Source of the DNA: Zopfochytrium polystomum
Taxonomy: Eukaryota; Chytridiomycota; Chytridiomycetes; Chytridiales; Chytridiaceae
Length of the DNA: 64,000 nucleotides
NCBI GenBank assembly: GCA_025765615.1
Contig: JAIVFJ010000089.1
Coordinates: 1 to 64,000, forward strand
Direction of reading: 5' to 3'
The stretch's first letter is position 1, and each line of letters opens with the position of its first letter. The notes under the pieces were generated by a model. It searched no databases, was not told the DNA's origin, and worked only from the letters and a program-made list of their open reading frames with translations. The position numbers were made by a program, and so were the translations under genes. Shown here piece by piece: positions 21,553 to 33,805 of the stretch.

Positions 21553-23579
21553 TTAGAGTTTTGATGCAGCTTTCTTCGCGCCGTCACCGCGACGGTGCCA
21601 CGAGAGTTCTTCGAGTAGCTGCCGGTCTTCCTCCGTAATTCTCTTGTGCGGTAGCAATGAGGATCCTACGCCGCGGCGCGGAACCTGATCGATGGGAATC
21701 TTGGTCTCGCGCGAAATCAAAGCCACAACGCGAGGCTCGCAAAAGCCGCCCTGACACCATCCCATTCCGGCGCGAGTCCGCTTTTTCACTGCATCGATCG
21801 AGTGGGCGCCGAGTGGCCTATGGATTGCGTCCACGATCTCCGCTTCCGAAACTCTTTCGCATCGACAGATAATGTTCAGTGAGGCGTCCGTGGGGTGGTC
21901 AATTACTCCTTTGTAGCCTTCCGTTTTCTTTATGATGATAGGTCGACGGTAAGGGCTAAACCAACTCTTCCCCTCCGTCTTCAATCCCGCTTTGCGCAAT
22001 ACGTCGACGGTCATTTGGGCTACTGCAGGAGACGAAGTCAGTCCGGGAGAGTCAATGCCCGCAACATTCACAAAGCCGGGCGCTTTCTCGCTTTCTTCGA
22101 TTATAAAGTCCTTTCTATCGCTCTTCGCGCGTAGCCCTGCATAGGAAGTGATTGCTTTCTTAACGTCAAAGTCGGGGACAGAGTGACGCGCGACTGCAAC
22201 GATTTCTTCCAGCACTTCAATGTTCGTTCGGTGTGCTTCTGACATTTCGCGAGAGGTGGGGCCGAGGAGAAGGTTTCCATGGAATGTCTGAGAAACAAGG
22301 ATGCCCTTGCCCCGAGTCGGAGATGGCACGGGAAAGAGAACGTGGCTGGCCATTAACCCTTGGCTCTTGTCCAGGATAATATACTCTCCTTTCCTTGGAG
22401 CAATGTAAAAATTTGCCGCTCCGACCATGGAAGCCACCTCGAGATCACGAATCAGCAAAGTTTCATGAGGAAGCCCTTACTTTATCAGCAAAGAGACCCG
22501 CAGCATTTACAACGTAGCGCGTCATAATCTTTTCGTCCGATCCCGCGCTGACTAGGTATCCAAGATGCCCGCCCCTATTTCCTATCCGCTGAATATCAGT
22601 AACTTCGTGCTGGAGGCGAAATTCGACGCCGTTCAAGATAGCGTTTTCCGCCAAAGCAATTGTATACTCATAGGGTGAAGTGATGCCTTTTTCAATGTTA
22701 GTACCACGGAAAAGGGGAAAATGTGATTGAATACCAGTGTGAGGGCAGAATAACGCCGCAAAGACCTCTGGATTTATATGGGGCTCTTTTGCAAGAATCT
22801 CGTCTCTGCCTATGATTCTCAAGTCCTTGACTCCTGAAGTCTACAATTATTCACGCTCGGGGCACCTAATGTTTTCAGACAAACCGTTTTTTCCGTCCGT
22901 TCTCCAACAGCCGCTCCAGCTCGGGAACCTCTGAAGGTTCGAAAGCAAGAACCAGCGATCCAGTGACTCTGAACCCGAAATTCAGCTCCTACTCAGCGGG
23001 GGAGTTAAACAGCACGACGATGTGGTGTTGTTAATCTGGGCTCGCACCTCATTGAGACGATGAAACATCTGGTTTCCCTTGTGAGCAACCTTCGACTTTA
23101 GGGTGCCATGCAGCTCATCGTAGCCACCATGAACGATGCCGCTATTTGCCTTCGAGGCTCCAGAGGCAACATCTTCACCCTGCGCAAAGCAGTTTACAAC
23201 AAAATGAAACTCGCGTGTGGATCCAAACCTTTTCGATCACGATGACTTTCAATCGGTATCGCGAGAGCTCGCGCGCTATCGAGCAGCCTATGACGCCGGC
23301 ACCGACGATCACGACGTCATACAATGGAAGCAATCCCATTGGATCGTAAAGGTTGCTGGACGATGAGGGGTTCGGCCGGCCGGCGGCAGCCCCACTTCGA
23401 TCTGGATTTGTGGCTGTTCCAAGCTGCTGGGCAGACATTGAGGGGGAGGAGGTGCAGTTGGCGGACGGGCTGGGGCAACTCGAGCACGTCGAGCAAGGGC
23501 CGCTGTTGAGGGCCGCCGCGTTTGCTCTCCCTCTGTTCGTTGTGGCAGGTGCCGGGCCTAGGTCCTCCACGTCTTTCAT
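21553..23579 (-). CDS. FAD-dependent glycerol-3-phosphate dehydrogenase-like oxidoreductase with BFD [2Fe-2S] domain
   Basis: Five exons: 23579-23229, 23179-23048, 22988-22885, 22833-22481 and 22437-21553. After a Ser/Pro-rich leader, exon 1 has the FAD dinucleotide-binding motif [18 protein letters not shown]. Exon 2 has [16 protein letters not shown] and exon 4 the DAO fold with [11 protein letters not shown]. Exon 5 has [19 protein letters not shown], then a bacterioferredoxin-like Cys cluster [15 protein letters not shown] plus CQGGFC. This domain order matches GlpA/L-2-hydroxyglutarate-oxidase-like proteins. The ATG at 23579 was chosen; the track starting further up begins with GTG. The exon 3/4 join is odd. 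A normal intron (22884-22834) needs an A6 run (22887-22892) to be A5; otherwise a 40-nt intron from 22880 is required. The substrate is not established. Confidence 0.82.
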
Positions 23580-23961
23580 GACTGAATTGAAATTCGCCAG
23601 CTGACTCACTTTCCTTCATTTTCAGTGGTCTCCACAATATATCCACAATACCCCATCGGTTGAGCACGTCGCCAGTTTTCGTGCGGCTTGGGAAGTCGGT
23701 ACCTAGCATATGCAGAGTCGCACCGGTCTCTTGATCTCTCTCTCAGTTGCGCGTCTATCTCTCTCTCTCTCTCTCTCTCTCCCTCTCTCCCCTCTCTCTC
23801 TCTCTCGCTTCCCTTCAAGCTCCATCTCTTTGTCTCTTGCTGTTGCCATCTTGCCGTTGCTGTCTCTACAATGCCCATCGTACCCCTTTGCGGCGTGTCC
23901 ATTGGAAAATGAGCTACTGGGGCGTTAGAAGTGCGAACGATCGATTGTGAGAAGACGAGTG

Positions 23962-24019
<58 letters not shown>

Positions 24020-24479
24020 GTGTGCGTTTGTTTGAAAGTAAGGGGAGAAACCGATTGATTCCCAACCAACACCCTCGGGCATAAAAGAAACACTGGCGGA
24101 AGGCCAGGGTGGACGCCTAACGAACAAGGCAAGGGCGGCGTTGAACAACATAAGACAAAAAAGTAGGAATATAAAAAGGAGCAAGGGGAACACAAAACTC
24201 ATCCGCGAAAAAAGAGGGCCAAAAAAAACCACGAAAAATACAGAAGAAAAATTAAGTAGACAGACTGAGAGACAGACATATCACTTACTAGAAACCAAAC
24301 CAAAACCCACGGGAAGGGACACTCCCCCTTGCTCCTTCCTCCAAACCATCACCCGAGACCGACGCTCGCTTCGACGTTCGCACCATAACCGACTCCCTCA
24401 CTCCACTCACTCACTCCAAGGAACGGCAACCAGAGTCGGTGGGAAGCAGGCAGAGGATACGCGTACCTCGCGAAGAACG
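23580..24479. other. divergent promoter region with CT and GT microsatellites
   Basis: This lies between the FAD oxidoreductase (minus) and the lectin-mucin gene (plus). It contains a CT tract (23751-23813) and a GT tract of about 26 units (23963-24014). Beyond the GT tract the sequence is A-rich with several AAA/GA stretches. No conserved coding segment is recognised. Confidence 0.5.
23963..24014. repeat. (GT)n microsatellite
   Basis: About 26 GT units in the divergent spacer upstream of the lectin-mucin gene. A CT-rich tract lies nearby at 23751-23813. Confidence 0.95.
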
Positions 24480-27400
24480 ATGCCAATTCAAGCTGGCCAT
24501 ACTCGCCTCTCACCAGCCTCCAATCGCCGGCACGAAGTCACCCTGCTACGGCTGTGGTGGTGGTTCGTAGTCGCCTCGATTGTGTCGCTGTTCGGTTGCT
24601 CATGTGAGTCACTGCCTCCTTTTCCGTTTGGAATTCCGTGCTGGGCGAAATCTGATTATACTTCGCTCCAAGGGACTCCCTCTGCAAATGGCCTTCCTTT
24701 TGGCCCTGCAACGACAACGTCAAGCCCCCGCTCTTCCTCCAAGGCAACAACTTCCAGTGCGATAAAAGGTTAGTGTTCCAACAAGATTCGACTTATTAAT
24801 GAACTGCCCGCTGAATGGCGTTGGTCTCAGCTCCAAGTGTTATGTCAAGTGCCCCATACACTTCCTCCAGTACTCCCTTGTCACAGGCGACTGGAACGGC
24901 TGTAATCAGTATATCGAAAGGACCAGTAACCGATGCAAGCAGTTCCGCCAGCTCGCCAATCATAATCGTACCGTTCTCCAATGCCGTCGCCACTGGAACG
25001 GTTGGAGTATCCACTGCAACTAACCCAATAGTCATAATTAGCGAACCTGCCACGACCAGCTCTAGCCATGAGTCTTCTTGGGCACCAAGCACTTCGAGTG
25101 CTTCGGACTCGGCTTCCGCCACTTTGACCAGCTCAGGGACTTCTGCCGCGTCTATCAGCCTGTCCACTCTTCTGCCTATTAGTGATCCTACTGTGCTTGT
25201 CGCAGGCAGCTCCGACAGGAACACCGACGCAAGCGGCACTAATTTGCAGACACAGGTGTCTGACATTACACTCGGCGAAGGCACACTTTTTACAACCGCA
25301 ATGCCATCGCCCAGCGCGACAAGTGCCGAGCCCGACTCGATCGGAGCCACGCACGCAGATCCAACTATTGCTAGTTCCATCGCAATGATTGTATCTAGTG
25401 ACTCGAAAGCATCTCAGATTGGTTCATCGAGCATCTCAATTGCAGAATTGACTTCGTCGATCCTTGCCCCTTTTTCAGCTTCGGCCAGTCCCGAGGCGCA
25501 GACGACCGACTCAATTTCTTCGACTTTCACGACCGCTACCGTCGGAGTTGACAGTTTCTCAGCTGACTCCGGCGCTGCCCAGACCTCCACAGATTACACA
25601 TTTTCGACGGGGTCACTTTCGGTAGATTTGGCAAGTGCCTCAATTCAATCTTTGTCCAACGAGCCCGATACATCCACAGCCGATACAAACGTAGCGTCAG
25701 GCTCTACTTCGACGGTTCAGCGTTCGTCCACAGAATATACTACTGAATCTTCAGGAACAACTGGTTCTTCAGTTGGTACGGGAGAATTTGGCACATTGAC
25801 CTCCAGCGCTTTCAATGAAGCCACCGGCACAAGCACAAGTTCCCTGGACTCTCCAACATTCCAAACCGACAGCTTGACGGCGGCTCTAAGTTCAGCAGTT
25901 GTGTCGGAAGATAGCACTCTACTGAGCTCAGGCACTGACTTGAGTGCGTACCAAACTTCAGGACCTGCTCCCTCTTTCGATTCAGGGGCATCGGTTACTC
26001 TAACCACTGTGGTTTCTGTCGAATCTCCAACCATTGTCGTCTTGTCAGCCACGTCCCTTTTGGACTCGATTTCTGATATCACAAGCGCACATTCTTCCGC
26101 CGGGGAGGGAGCCTCAACGAACGCGTTGTCCACATCTTTCGACTCAGAGGGCACAGACATCGCTACAGTAACTACGACTACATCGATAAGTCAGGAACCT
26201 GGAGGTGCTGGCCTTGGTTCGGTTAGATTACTCCTTGACAGTGAGGTTTCCATCCCCACTCTTTCGACGGATTCAAACACAGCTTCAGTCTCCCCTTTCA
26301 CCTCGCTAGCTGAGCTATCAACCGCCGCCTCCACATCAATGATATCCGAACAGGCGGTGACTGACGTGTTGGGCAAAAGCGACTCGATTTCGGTGTCTGA
26401 GTCCGTTAGCTCTGAAGCATTTTTGATTGCTGCGACATCTACTGTATCTGGGCCTTCTTCAATAACTACGACGTCAACCGAGGTGCCTGCGGCTAGCAGC
26501 AACCCTCCTTTTGCATCCTTTTCAGTGTCTGTGCCACAAGATTTGAGCCCAAGTGAAAGCGACAGTTGGACCTCCAGTGGTCTTGAGGCATCGTCGATGG
26601 GCGGCCCAACTCTTGTGCCTGACGTTACGGCGCAGCCATCCCCCGAGACACAACCAATTGTAACTTCATCTGATTCAAACACTGATTTGAGTGATACTGG
26701 TGGCCTTGGTGCACCGTCTCCTACAACCTCCGCCTTCGCCGACGCTTCGACCGACTTGCTCAGCGCTCCACCATCCGCAAGTACCGTCGAAAGCGCTATA
26801 GTCTTGCCTACGGCGACCACACTCTCTGTTGCTCCAAACGACCCGACCGACGTCACGACCGTGTTGGGAGAAACGACCAAGACTTTCGGTGCTACAACTT
26901 TCCTAACCCCTGAAGACTCACCCAGCGCTTCACCCGGCTCGTCCTCTACAACACCTTGGTCAGTAATCTCAGTTCCTATAAGCGGTCAGAGTAACTTCAG
27001 TGGAACCACACCCAATGGTTTCCTCGGGGGAGATCCAGCACCATCAGCGAGCGCCGAATCGACCGCAGTTCCCTCTCCCGGCGATGGCACTTTCTCCAAC
27101 ATAACGGACTCCGATCTCCCACTTACTCCGACACCGACTTCATCCGAATCAGCGGATGAAACGGACACTGAGAGTCCCTCCGAGGCTTCACCGAAAAAAA
27201 CCCCAGAACCGCCAGCCGATCCTCCTCCCATCCAGCTCTTGTACCGACTCCTGTTCCGAAGGTCGTCCAACTTGAGTAGACGAAATATGGCCGGATCCTG
27301 CTCCTCTTGCGACAATGGTGCTACAGCCTTATACGCAGCGTCCAGCAACCCGACCTTTTATTCCTTCCCTTACAATATGGCCTTCACTACAAACATACTT

Positions 27401-27814
27401 GGCCACGGCATCGGGGTTTTGCAACCCGAGGTTACTGGTGATGTTGTTGCATATTGGAACATAAGTCCCACGTACGGGGGAGATTGGTACTGGAGAAGTA
27501 ACTCGGCTCAAGCAGATTCGGCAAGCATTTGGTACACAGGTTCGTCCTCGTTGAACGAGCTGCTCATTGCCATTATTGATCACTTTCACTGCTTTGCACC
27601 CGTTATCTAATTCGCGCACGAAGGTCTGAAGATGCACGACGACGGTGTACTTCGCATGTGGGCAAGATACAGCTCGGGGTGGGTGTTGGTCTGGCAGCCA
27701 ACAATCCGAAGCGTTCCCAGCGAGGATGGAGGCAACTTTTGCGCCGTTTTGCAAGATGACGGTAACTTTGTTGTCTACGCGCCATCATGCACAGTCTTTT
27801 GGGCGTTTTGGTGA
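24480..27814 (+). CDS. secreted Ser/Thr-rich mucin-like protein with C-terminal bulb-type lectin domain
   Basis: Three exons (24480-24768, 24831-27539, 27624-27814) join in phase and give 1,062 residues. A hydrophobic stretch near residues 23-40 (RLWWWFVVASIVSLFGCSC) can act as a signal peptide or anchor. About 780 residues of Ser/Thr/Ala/Asp-rich sequence follow, probably a heavily O-glycosylated stalk. After a short basic segment (LLYRLLFRRSSNLSRRN) comes a globular part of about 150 residues. It ends in LQDDGNFVVY, which fits the QxDxNxVxY mannose-site signature of B-type (bulb) lectins. The preceding MHDDGVLRMW looks like a second, degenerate copy. The intron between exons 2 and 3 splits the lectin domain. 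A surface adhesin or cell-wall role is inferred. Confidence 0.85.
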
Positions 27815-28442
27815 AAAGCTTCCTCCCTCCTTTCTCATTACCTGTCTCCTTTTCCCGCCAAATCCTTGCTGTTAAACCCCTTATTTCCGCTTACTTTTCT
27901 CCAGCTCATCGAGCTGATGTCCTTGCCTTTCTGAGCATCCCCGCCATTCCCCTTTGCCTGTATCAATTTTCAAAGCCGGTCATAGGATTCGTCCGTTCAC
28001 CTTTTCCGACGTTTTTGATTCTGTGTAGGACACTTGAACCTCCCATGTGATTCTTGCTCATCCGCTTCAGAGCTTCCCCTCCTAGATTGGGTTAGTTCGC
28101 ACCCTAGCCAAAGTTCCCACCTTCTTCCCCATCCATGTCCTCAACTATTTGTGACCGCTTATTTTCCCAGCCCACATTATCGATTTCCTGATTATGTATT
28201 TATCGTGCGGTAAGCAAGCGGACCGCCTGTTTGCTCATTTCCGTCACGTCTCACCTCTCTCTTCTTTTTATTGAACAAACTCGCTCAATTCCGTAGTGCC
28301 CATCGTACCCGCTGTTCAACTTACCGTTATAATAAACGTCTCGATTCGAAGTAGATGATGCCGCCCACCAACAGGGCGGCTGGATGAGCGTGACCAGCCG
28401 AGTAGCAACTGCTCGAGGGCGAGGTCGACGCGTGAATGTGAT

Positions 28443-28476
<34 letters not shown>

Positions 28477-29374
28477 TGTGTGTAAGTGTCGTGCACACCG
28501 CATTTTTTTTTGGGGTCGCGGCCTTCCAATTGCGTTCCTTCGTCCCGACAGAATAAGAAACCACAGCGAAACACAGGAAAATTGGTGCAGTACATGCCAT
28601 TTCAAATTCTATTGGCAGCTTCCGTCTTAATCCTTGCTGTTGTGGCCAATTTGAGTTGTTTCGAGGGGAAAAAAAACAATGGGGAGAGTTTCCAATCCCA
28701 CTGCGGCAAATCCTAAAATGACCAGCTTAACAAACAATATCCTCTGCACTTCGTTAGCAAAACTTGTGCAAGCTGATTTGGCGAATGGCTGGGCAGGATT
28801 TTGGTATGATTCAGAAAGAAGATTTTAATTTTGATATTTTCAAGTCATGTCCTTTTTATCTTGAGTTCTGCTGCATGGAATCAATACTCTTTGGCGGAAG
28901 CTCTGCTTTTAAACCTGCTGAGATAAGTTGGTGATATTGGGAGGCGGGCAATGTGAGGTGATATGTGCCACCAGAATCAGGGGGTTGGAATCGGGCTGAG
29001 GAATTTGTGGTTGAAACTCGGTCCAAGCCGAACCGACCACCCGACTTCTCCCCACCCGCCACCCCTTCTCTCTGGCCCTTGACGCTCCCTCCTCGCCTGT
29101 CTATTTCGTTTTGAAGCCTCCAGGCGTTCTAGCTACGATTGGCTGTCCCTTCCTTCAACCACTTCCGCAGTCCCCACTGTTGTGTTCACTTCGGCCTTGA
29201 ACGGGCCTCATCAATACCCTCAGCGCAGCAGACTATCCTCCAGCAGCCATTTCGTCCTCATCGAACTCGAGCGGCCACAACTCGCAAGTCTCTCTTGTCG
29301 AGTACTGGCTCAACCCGCCTGAGCCGTCCTCTTCTGGGGGGCCGCCGAGCCCTTTGTCGCCCCCGTCGAACGGT
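27815..29374. other. intergenic spacer
   Basis: This lies between the lectin-mucin gene and the BCAS3-like gene. It carries a GT microsatellite at 28443-28482. Open coding-like sequence rich in Ser starts near 29222 after a possible acceptor (CCTCAG) and runs into the BCAS3-like frame. An upstream first exon of that gene may therefore lie in this stretch. Nothing else is recognised. Confidence 0.5.
28443..28482. repeat. (GT)n microsatellite
   Basis: About 20 GT units with one interruption, in intergenic sequence. Confidence 0.9.
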
Positions 29375-32300
29375 ATGTCGCCTCTTCCGCTCGTGCTGAC
29401 GTCGCCACCGCAGGCGGCACAGCAGTCGGCGACTGGTGCGAGCTCGACTTCCTCCACCAGCTCCACCGCCGCCATCTCCACTTCCAAGAGGCGCTCTGTC
29501 GTTGTGCCATCGTCCCAGCGGACTGGAAGCAGCGGCGGGAAGCTGGCGGCCAGCATCGGCGGCGTGGGCAGCGGCGAGGGTACGTTGACGCGAAGATCGG
29601 CGGGTGGCGGATCGTTTGGGACGGCTGGGGCGATTTTCTCCTTGGATGACGAGGTGGAGGGACAGCCCGGGATGGCTCCATCCTCGTTGCGCGGCGGATT
29701 GGACGCGTCGGCGCTCGGCGTCAAGGCGGAACCGCGCTCCCCCAAGTGAGTGGCCGCTGAAGGCTTGTCGATCACCACCGATTGGGATACATTTTCTTCT
29801 TTGGATGCACTAATAGGCTCCCTGGTTTGGACGGCAGGGCGACGACTGCGTTAGCCGGCCTTTCGTCTCTTGTGACGGGCATTTCCTCCCTGATCAATTC
29901 GGCGCCTGCGTCGGACAATCGAGGGTTTGACAGTTCAGGCGGACTGTCGACCGCCAATCGTGGTCCCCAACGCGTGACTTGCAGCAAGTTCTCCTGGGTC
30001 AATTGGGAGCCTGAAGCTGGTATTGGAAGGTCCGCCAGGATCGGATTGCGAGCGAAGCGGTAAGTAAGACTGAGTGACGACAGGGCGCCAAACTGACTTG
30101 GCTCAGACTTTGGCTCTTGGTCGGCTACGAGGACGGATTCCAAATTTGGGATGTGACCGATCTGGACGATGTGCGTGAGATCTACTCAATCAGGAACCCA
30201 TCCTTCCAAGTGGCCGATCTCGAGGTTCGTCCATTTGTCAACTCCAACCGCTTGTGCTTCAACTGATTCAGCCACACGAACTGAGCAGGCGGTTCCTCAT
30301 ACACCATTTATGGTCTCCTCTCCAACCTTCTCCGAAGAACTGGCGGCTGCCGGACCACTCCTTGCATTTGGGTAATTTTGCTCAATGGAATTGTGTGACA
30401 CTTAAGAATTCTAGTGTGGACCCTGCGTCAGAAACGGGAAAGACCAGAGGATCTCTTCATTTCTACTCGCTGACGCAAGGTCAAGTTTTCCGGACCTTCA
30501 CTTTTGAAGGATCACTTCATGCAATCAAATGCAGTGAGCGGTTCATCGTTGCGGTAGATGACTAAAATCGGGAAAACGCAATATCTAACAAGTAGAACCA
30601 GTCAATGTCTACAGGGCACCTCCATGCCTTTTCCGCTTTGACGCTGGCCCCCATTGCGGTCTTTCAGGACACAAGTCTTCTTCCTGGAACAGATTCAGCT
30701 GTTTTCGATGTCGGGTGCAGATATCTTGTCTATGCTTCAAACAGCCCACCACCATCTCCGAAAAAGCGAACAGACAGTACGACTATTGCAAGCGATTTGT
30801 CAAGTTCAGACAGCGAAGAATACGAGCGCGAAGTTGGCACAATGGAGAATATCGGAAAGGTTGCGGGCAAAGTGGCCGGAATGGTCGCGAAAGAGTTCAT
30901 TGGTGGTGTTAAAGTGTTTGGCGAGTATGGATACAACGCTCTGTCAAACTACTTCTCCGCAGCGCCTGGTCAGCCTTCAACTGGGGCCCCTCCTCCGTCA
31001 TCATACGGTCCAGCAGCTTCTCAGACGCCAAAAGAGAAGCGGCCAGTCTTGGACGGAGTGGTAGGCGGAACAGGCCTAAGTTTTTCATCCTCAACTGATT
31101 TAATGTAGGTTGTCATCCACGACATCGAAAACCCCAATCCGATCCCCGGGACAAGCCCAAACCCAGCAAAGCCCTTACCGCTCAGTCACTGGAAACCTCA
31201 CTCAAACGCAGTCTCATTCGTTGGATTCAATCCGTCGCAAACTCTTCTCGTAACAGCATCCACCCACGGGACAACTTTCAACATTTATGAGGTTCCAAGC
31301 CGCATCTCGAGAAGAAACGGCGCGGTGCGACTAGCTCCCCGCACGCCTCGCTGCATTTACAAGTTAGAGCGCGGATTTACATCTGCGCGCATTGAGTCTA
31401 TCAATTTCAGCCTGAGCAGCGAATACGTCGCAGTTAGCACTGCAAGAGGAACCACGCATGTGTATCAAATCGACCCGGCGGCCGGTGTTAATCCTCCAAA
31501 TCCGGGCTCTGCGGCGTACGAAATATGGGTGCTCAATGGTTGGGCGGAGGCGCGCCCCGCAACTGACGCTGCATCTCTCCTGCGGCAGTCTCGCCAAGCG
31601 CAGTCGGCTCCGAGTCCGGGTCCTAGGCTGGGAACGAGTTCAGGAGGCCCTGGTGGTGCTAATGCTGCAGGGGCAACCCCTGCTCCTCTATTTCCCCGAT
31701 CGATTTACCCTGTCGCACGAATAAAGCAGCGACTCCCACTTGAAGGTGGCGATTCGAGTGGAACTGCCGCACCGGTTGGACGTGAGCGTCGACCAAGCGC
31801 TGACCCTCCTCCGCGCGATTTGCTGACTGGAGCTGCTTCGGATTACGTCGCGGCTAAGCTTTCACGTGCAGCGCTTTCCATGGCCTTTGTGGTCAGCGGA
31901 TCGTCATCTTCAACAAAGAAGTCGAGCTCAAAGTCGGCCAAACTTCAGTCAGTAGGTGGACTTTACTCAACAAGCCCAGTCGGCGGCGGAGCCCTCCAAC
32001 TTCCGTCGGCGGGTCATTCAGGCGGAGGTTCGAGTGGGCCTGGGTCGGCTGCCAGCTTCGCAGCTTCCATGGTTGGCGCCGCACAGCCGCAAGTCCGGGT
32101 TCACCGCCAGCGGGTCATCGTTTTTCACCCATCAGGCGTGCTTCAACTCCACAATATTGATTTCAACGTGTCAGCGGCTGGGAGCGAGGCGACCCCTCCT
32201 CATTCTTCCAGTGGGCAGCACTTTTCAACGGGTTCACCCACAGGTCGAGGTGGCGCGTACGGAAAATCGCCGTCTCCTCGTGACCGAATGGCTGTTCCTG

Positions 32301-33388
32301 TCACGCCACTTGGAAAATCTGCTGGAGTTAATGTAAACAGCCCCAGCGATGTCAAGGTGTCGGTCAAAGAAGTGGTTGAGTGGAGTGTTTGCCGCGATAG
32401 AGAATGGCGGGAAGTCAAAAGCCGGCTTATGGTAACTAATACTTCGTTCCAAGCAAGAATCCTGAGTAACTGCTTTTGTGTCCTTAGAACACACTTACGC
32501 CAGCAAGCAAAGGAAAACCGGCCGACCCGCGATCCTGGGCCTCACAAATTGAAATATCGACGTTTGATCCGCTCTCATTCGGACCGCCGCTCTGGCTGGG
32601 GCCATCCCTAACGTTCCATGTATATCAGGAGGGGACGACAAGGGATCGCCCCCCTAACCCTGAGGACAGACGAGGCAAGCCAGATCTTTGGGACATGCCT
32701 CGAACCACAATGCTGGAGGTTGGGAGGAAAACCGCGACACCGTATAGGTAACGTTCAAATGCAGCTGCCGACTCAACGTCCAGTGCAATCAACGTCCATT
32801 TGCACTGTCCGACTGCTGTTTATTAAAGACGACCTTCTCTTTTACTGTTAGTGCGCCTGGGACGAAGGCGTCCGATTTTTTCCCAGTTGTTCGCGGTCGT
32901 GAAAGCGTCGCAAACGATATTTCATCAGCAATGTTCGACCCACTAGACCGTGATGGGGCCGTTGAGGCGGCACAACGATGGCAGCGCGCACGAGGTCAGA
33001 CTTGCCTCGCCGACCGCTTTGTTTCAGAGTTTGACCCCCTACCTTTCTATTTTCAACAGCCGAGGAGTTGTCCTTCGAAGACGCACTCGTTGTCGACGAC
33101 ACGGACGAGTTTGAAGGCTTCGATGTGGGCGGTCCTGGCAGTGGTCCTGATGTTCCTGAAGAAGACCGACTGGGGCTGCGGCAGAAGCAAATTTTCGGGA
33201 CTTCGGCTGGAGCTACTTCTGGACTTACAGCCGTTTGGAAGAGTTTTTCTGGTGGATTTTCGCGTGGCGGAGGGGCTCCTGCGGGAAGCGGATCTGGCGC
33301 CGCCGAGGGGCATGCCGGAGGGGGAGAAGGCAGCGCAGGTTCTGGAAAGGCTGGGGATGGCGTTGTTGATGATCTGAGCAGCTCATAG
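29375..33388 (+). CDS. BCAS3-like WD40 protein (autophagy-related family)
   Basis: About ten exons with mostly short introns (43-101 nt) can be joined. After a Ser-rich N-terminus, WD40-type segments appear: LWLLVGYEDGFQIWDVTD, GSLHFYSLTQGQVFRTFTF, STGHLHAFSALTLAPIAVF, then VVIHDIENPNPIP and NAVSFVGFNPSQTLLVTAS. Next is GTTFNIYEV with a region ending in VIVFHPSGVLQLHNIDFN. A TAG before VVIHDI is removed by a 48-nt intron (about 31060-31107). The C-terminus is acidic, then Gly/Ser-rich. The order of segments and the C-terminal BCAS3-type region support the BCAS3/PHAF2 family, which binds PI3P on autophagosomal membranes with PHAF1 in animals. The start is uncertain: 29375 is the first in-frame ATG, but open sequence continues upstream. 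The splice near 30229-30271 is the least certain. Confidence 0.78.
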
Positions 33389-33805
33389 TGTTGCCAATCG
33401 GTTTGAGCATTGAAGGCGATGGTCGAAATACCTTCGTCATTGGTCCAATAGAGAGAGAGTGTGTGTGGGGCGGGGGCGATCCCAAGCGGGCAATGGGATG
33501 CGCGTTATATGTTTAGTTCTCGTATCGACAGGCTCGGTGACAACTCTTTCTCTTGCCTCTCACATCATAAGAAAGTAGGTTCTGCCGGTGCATGTTTTTT
33601 TTGGTTTTTTATTTTTATTTTTTATTTTTTTTTTTTGGCTGCATGGTCATCATGTATTTTTTTTTGGTGGAAAAAATTTTTTTGTCTCCGGATTGAAGGG
33701 AAATAAAAATGGCGAGGGTTTATTGTTTATAACTGACATGGACGTTCCTCGTCGTTCCTCGTCGTCCCTCGTCGCCCTCGCACAGGTCGCTCGGAGTTTG
33801 AACCA
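33389..33805. other. spacer upstream of the Crypton ORF
   Basis: It contains T-rich stretches (33595-33640, 33657-33683) and a short imperfect CCTCGTCGT tandem array at 33741-33781. The left end of the Crypton must lie in or near here but cannot be placed without an empty site, since Cryptons lack terminal inverted repeats. Confidence 0.45.

Noticed and set aside
24141..24479. Upstream extension of the lectin gene's first exon
   Set aside because: The open frame begins without ATG, is Lys/Arg/Thr-rich from A-rich DNA, and precedes the hydrophobic leader that should be N-terminal.
24191..26880. Minus-strand frames opposite the Ser/Thr-rich stalk
   Set aside because: Low-complexity complements of the repetitive stalk codons.
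30221..30271. Apparent frameshift in the BCAS3-like gene
   Set aside because: A 43-nt intron (donor at 30229, acceptor before 30272) restores phase and is the same size as neighbouring introns in the gene.
31060..31108. In-frame TAG that would truncate the BCAS3-like protein
   Set aside because: A 48-nt GT-AG intron with phase 0 ends exactly at this TAG and joins LDGV to VVIHDIE, so no stop remains.
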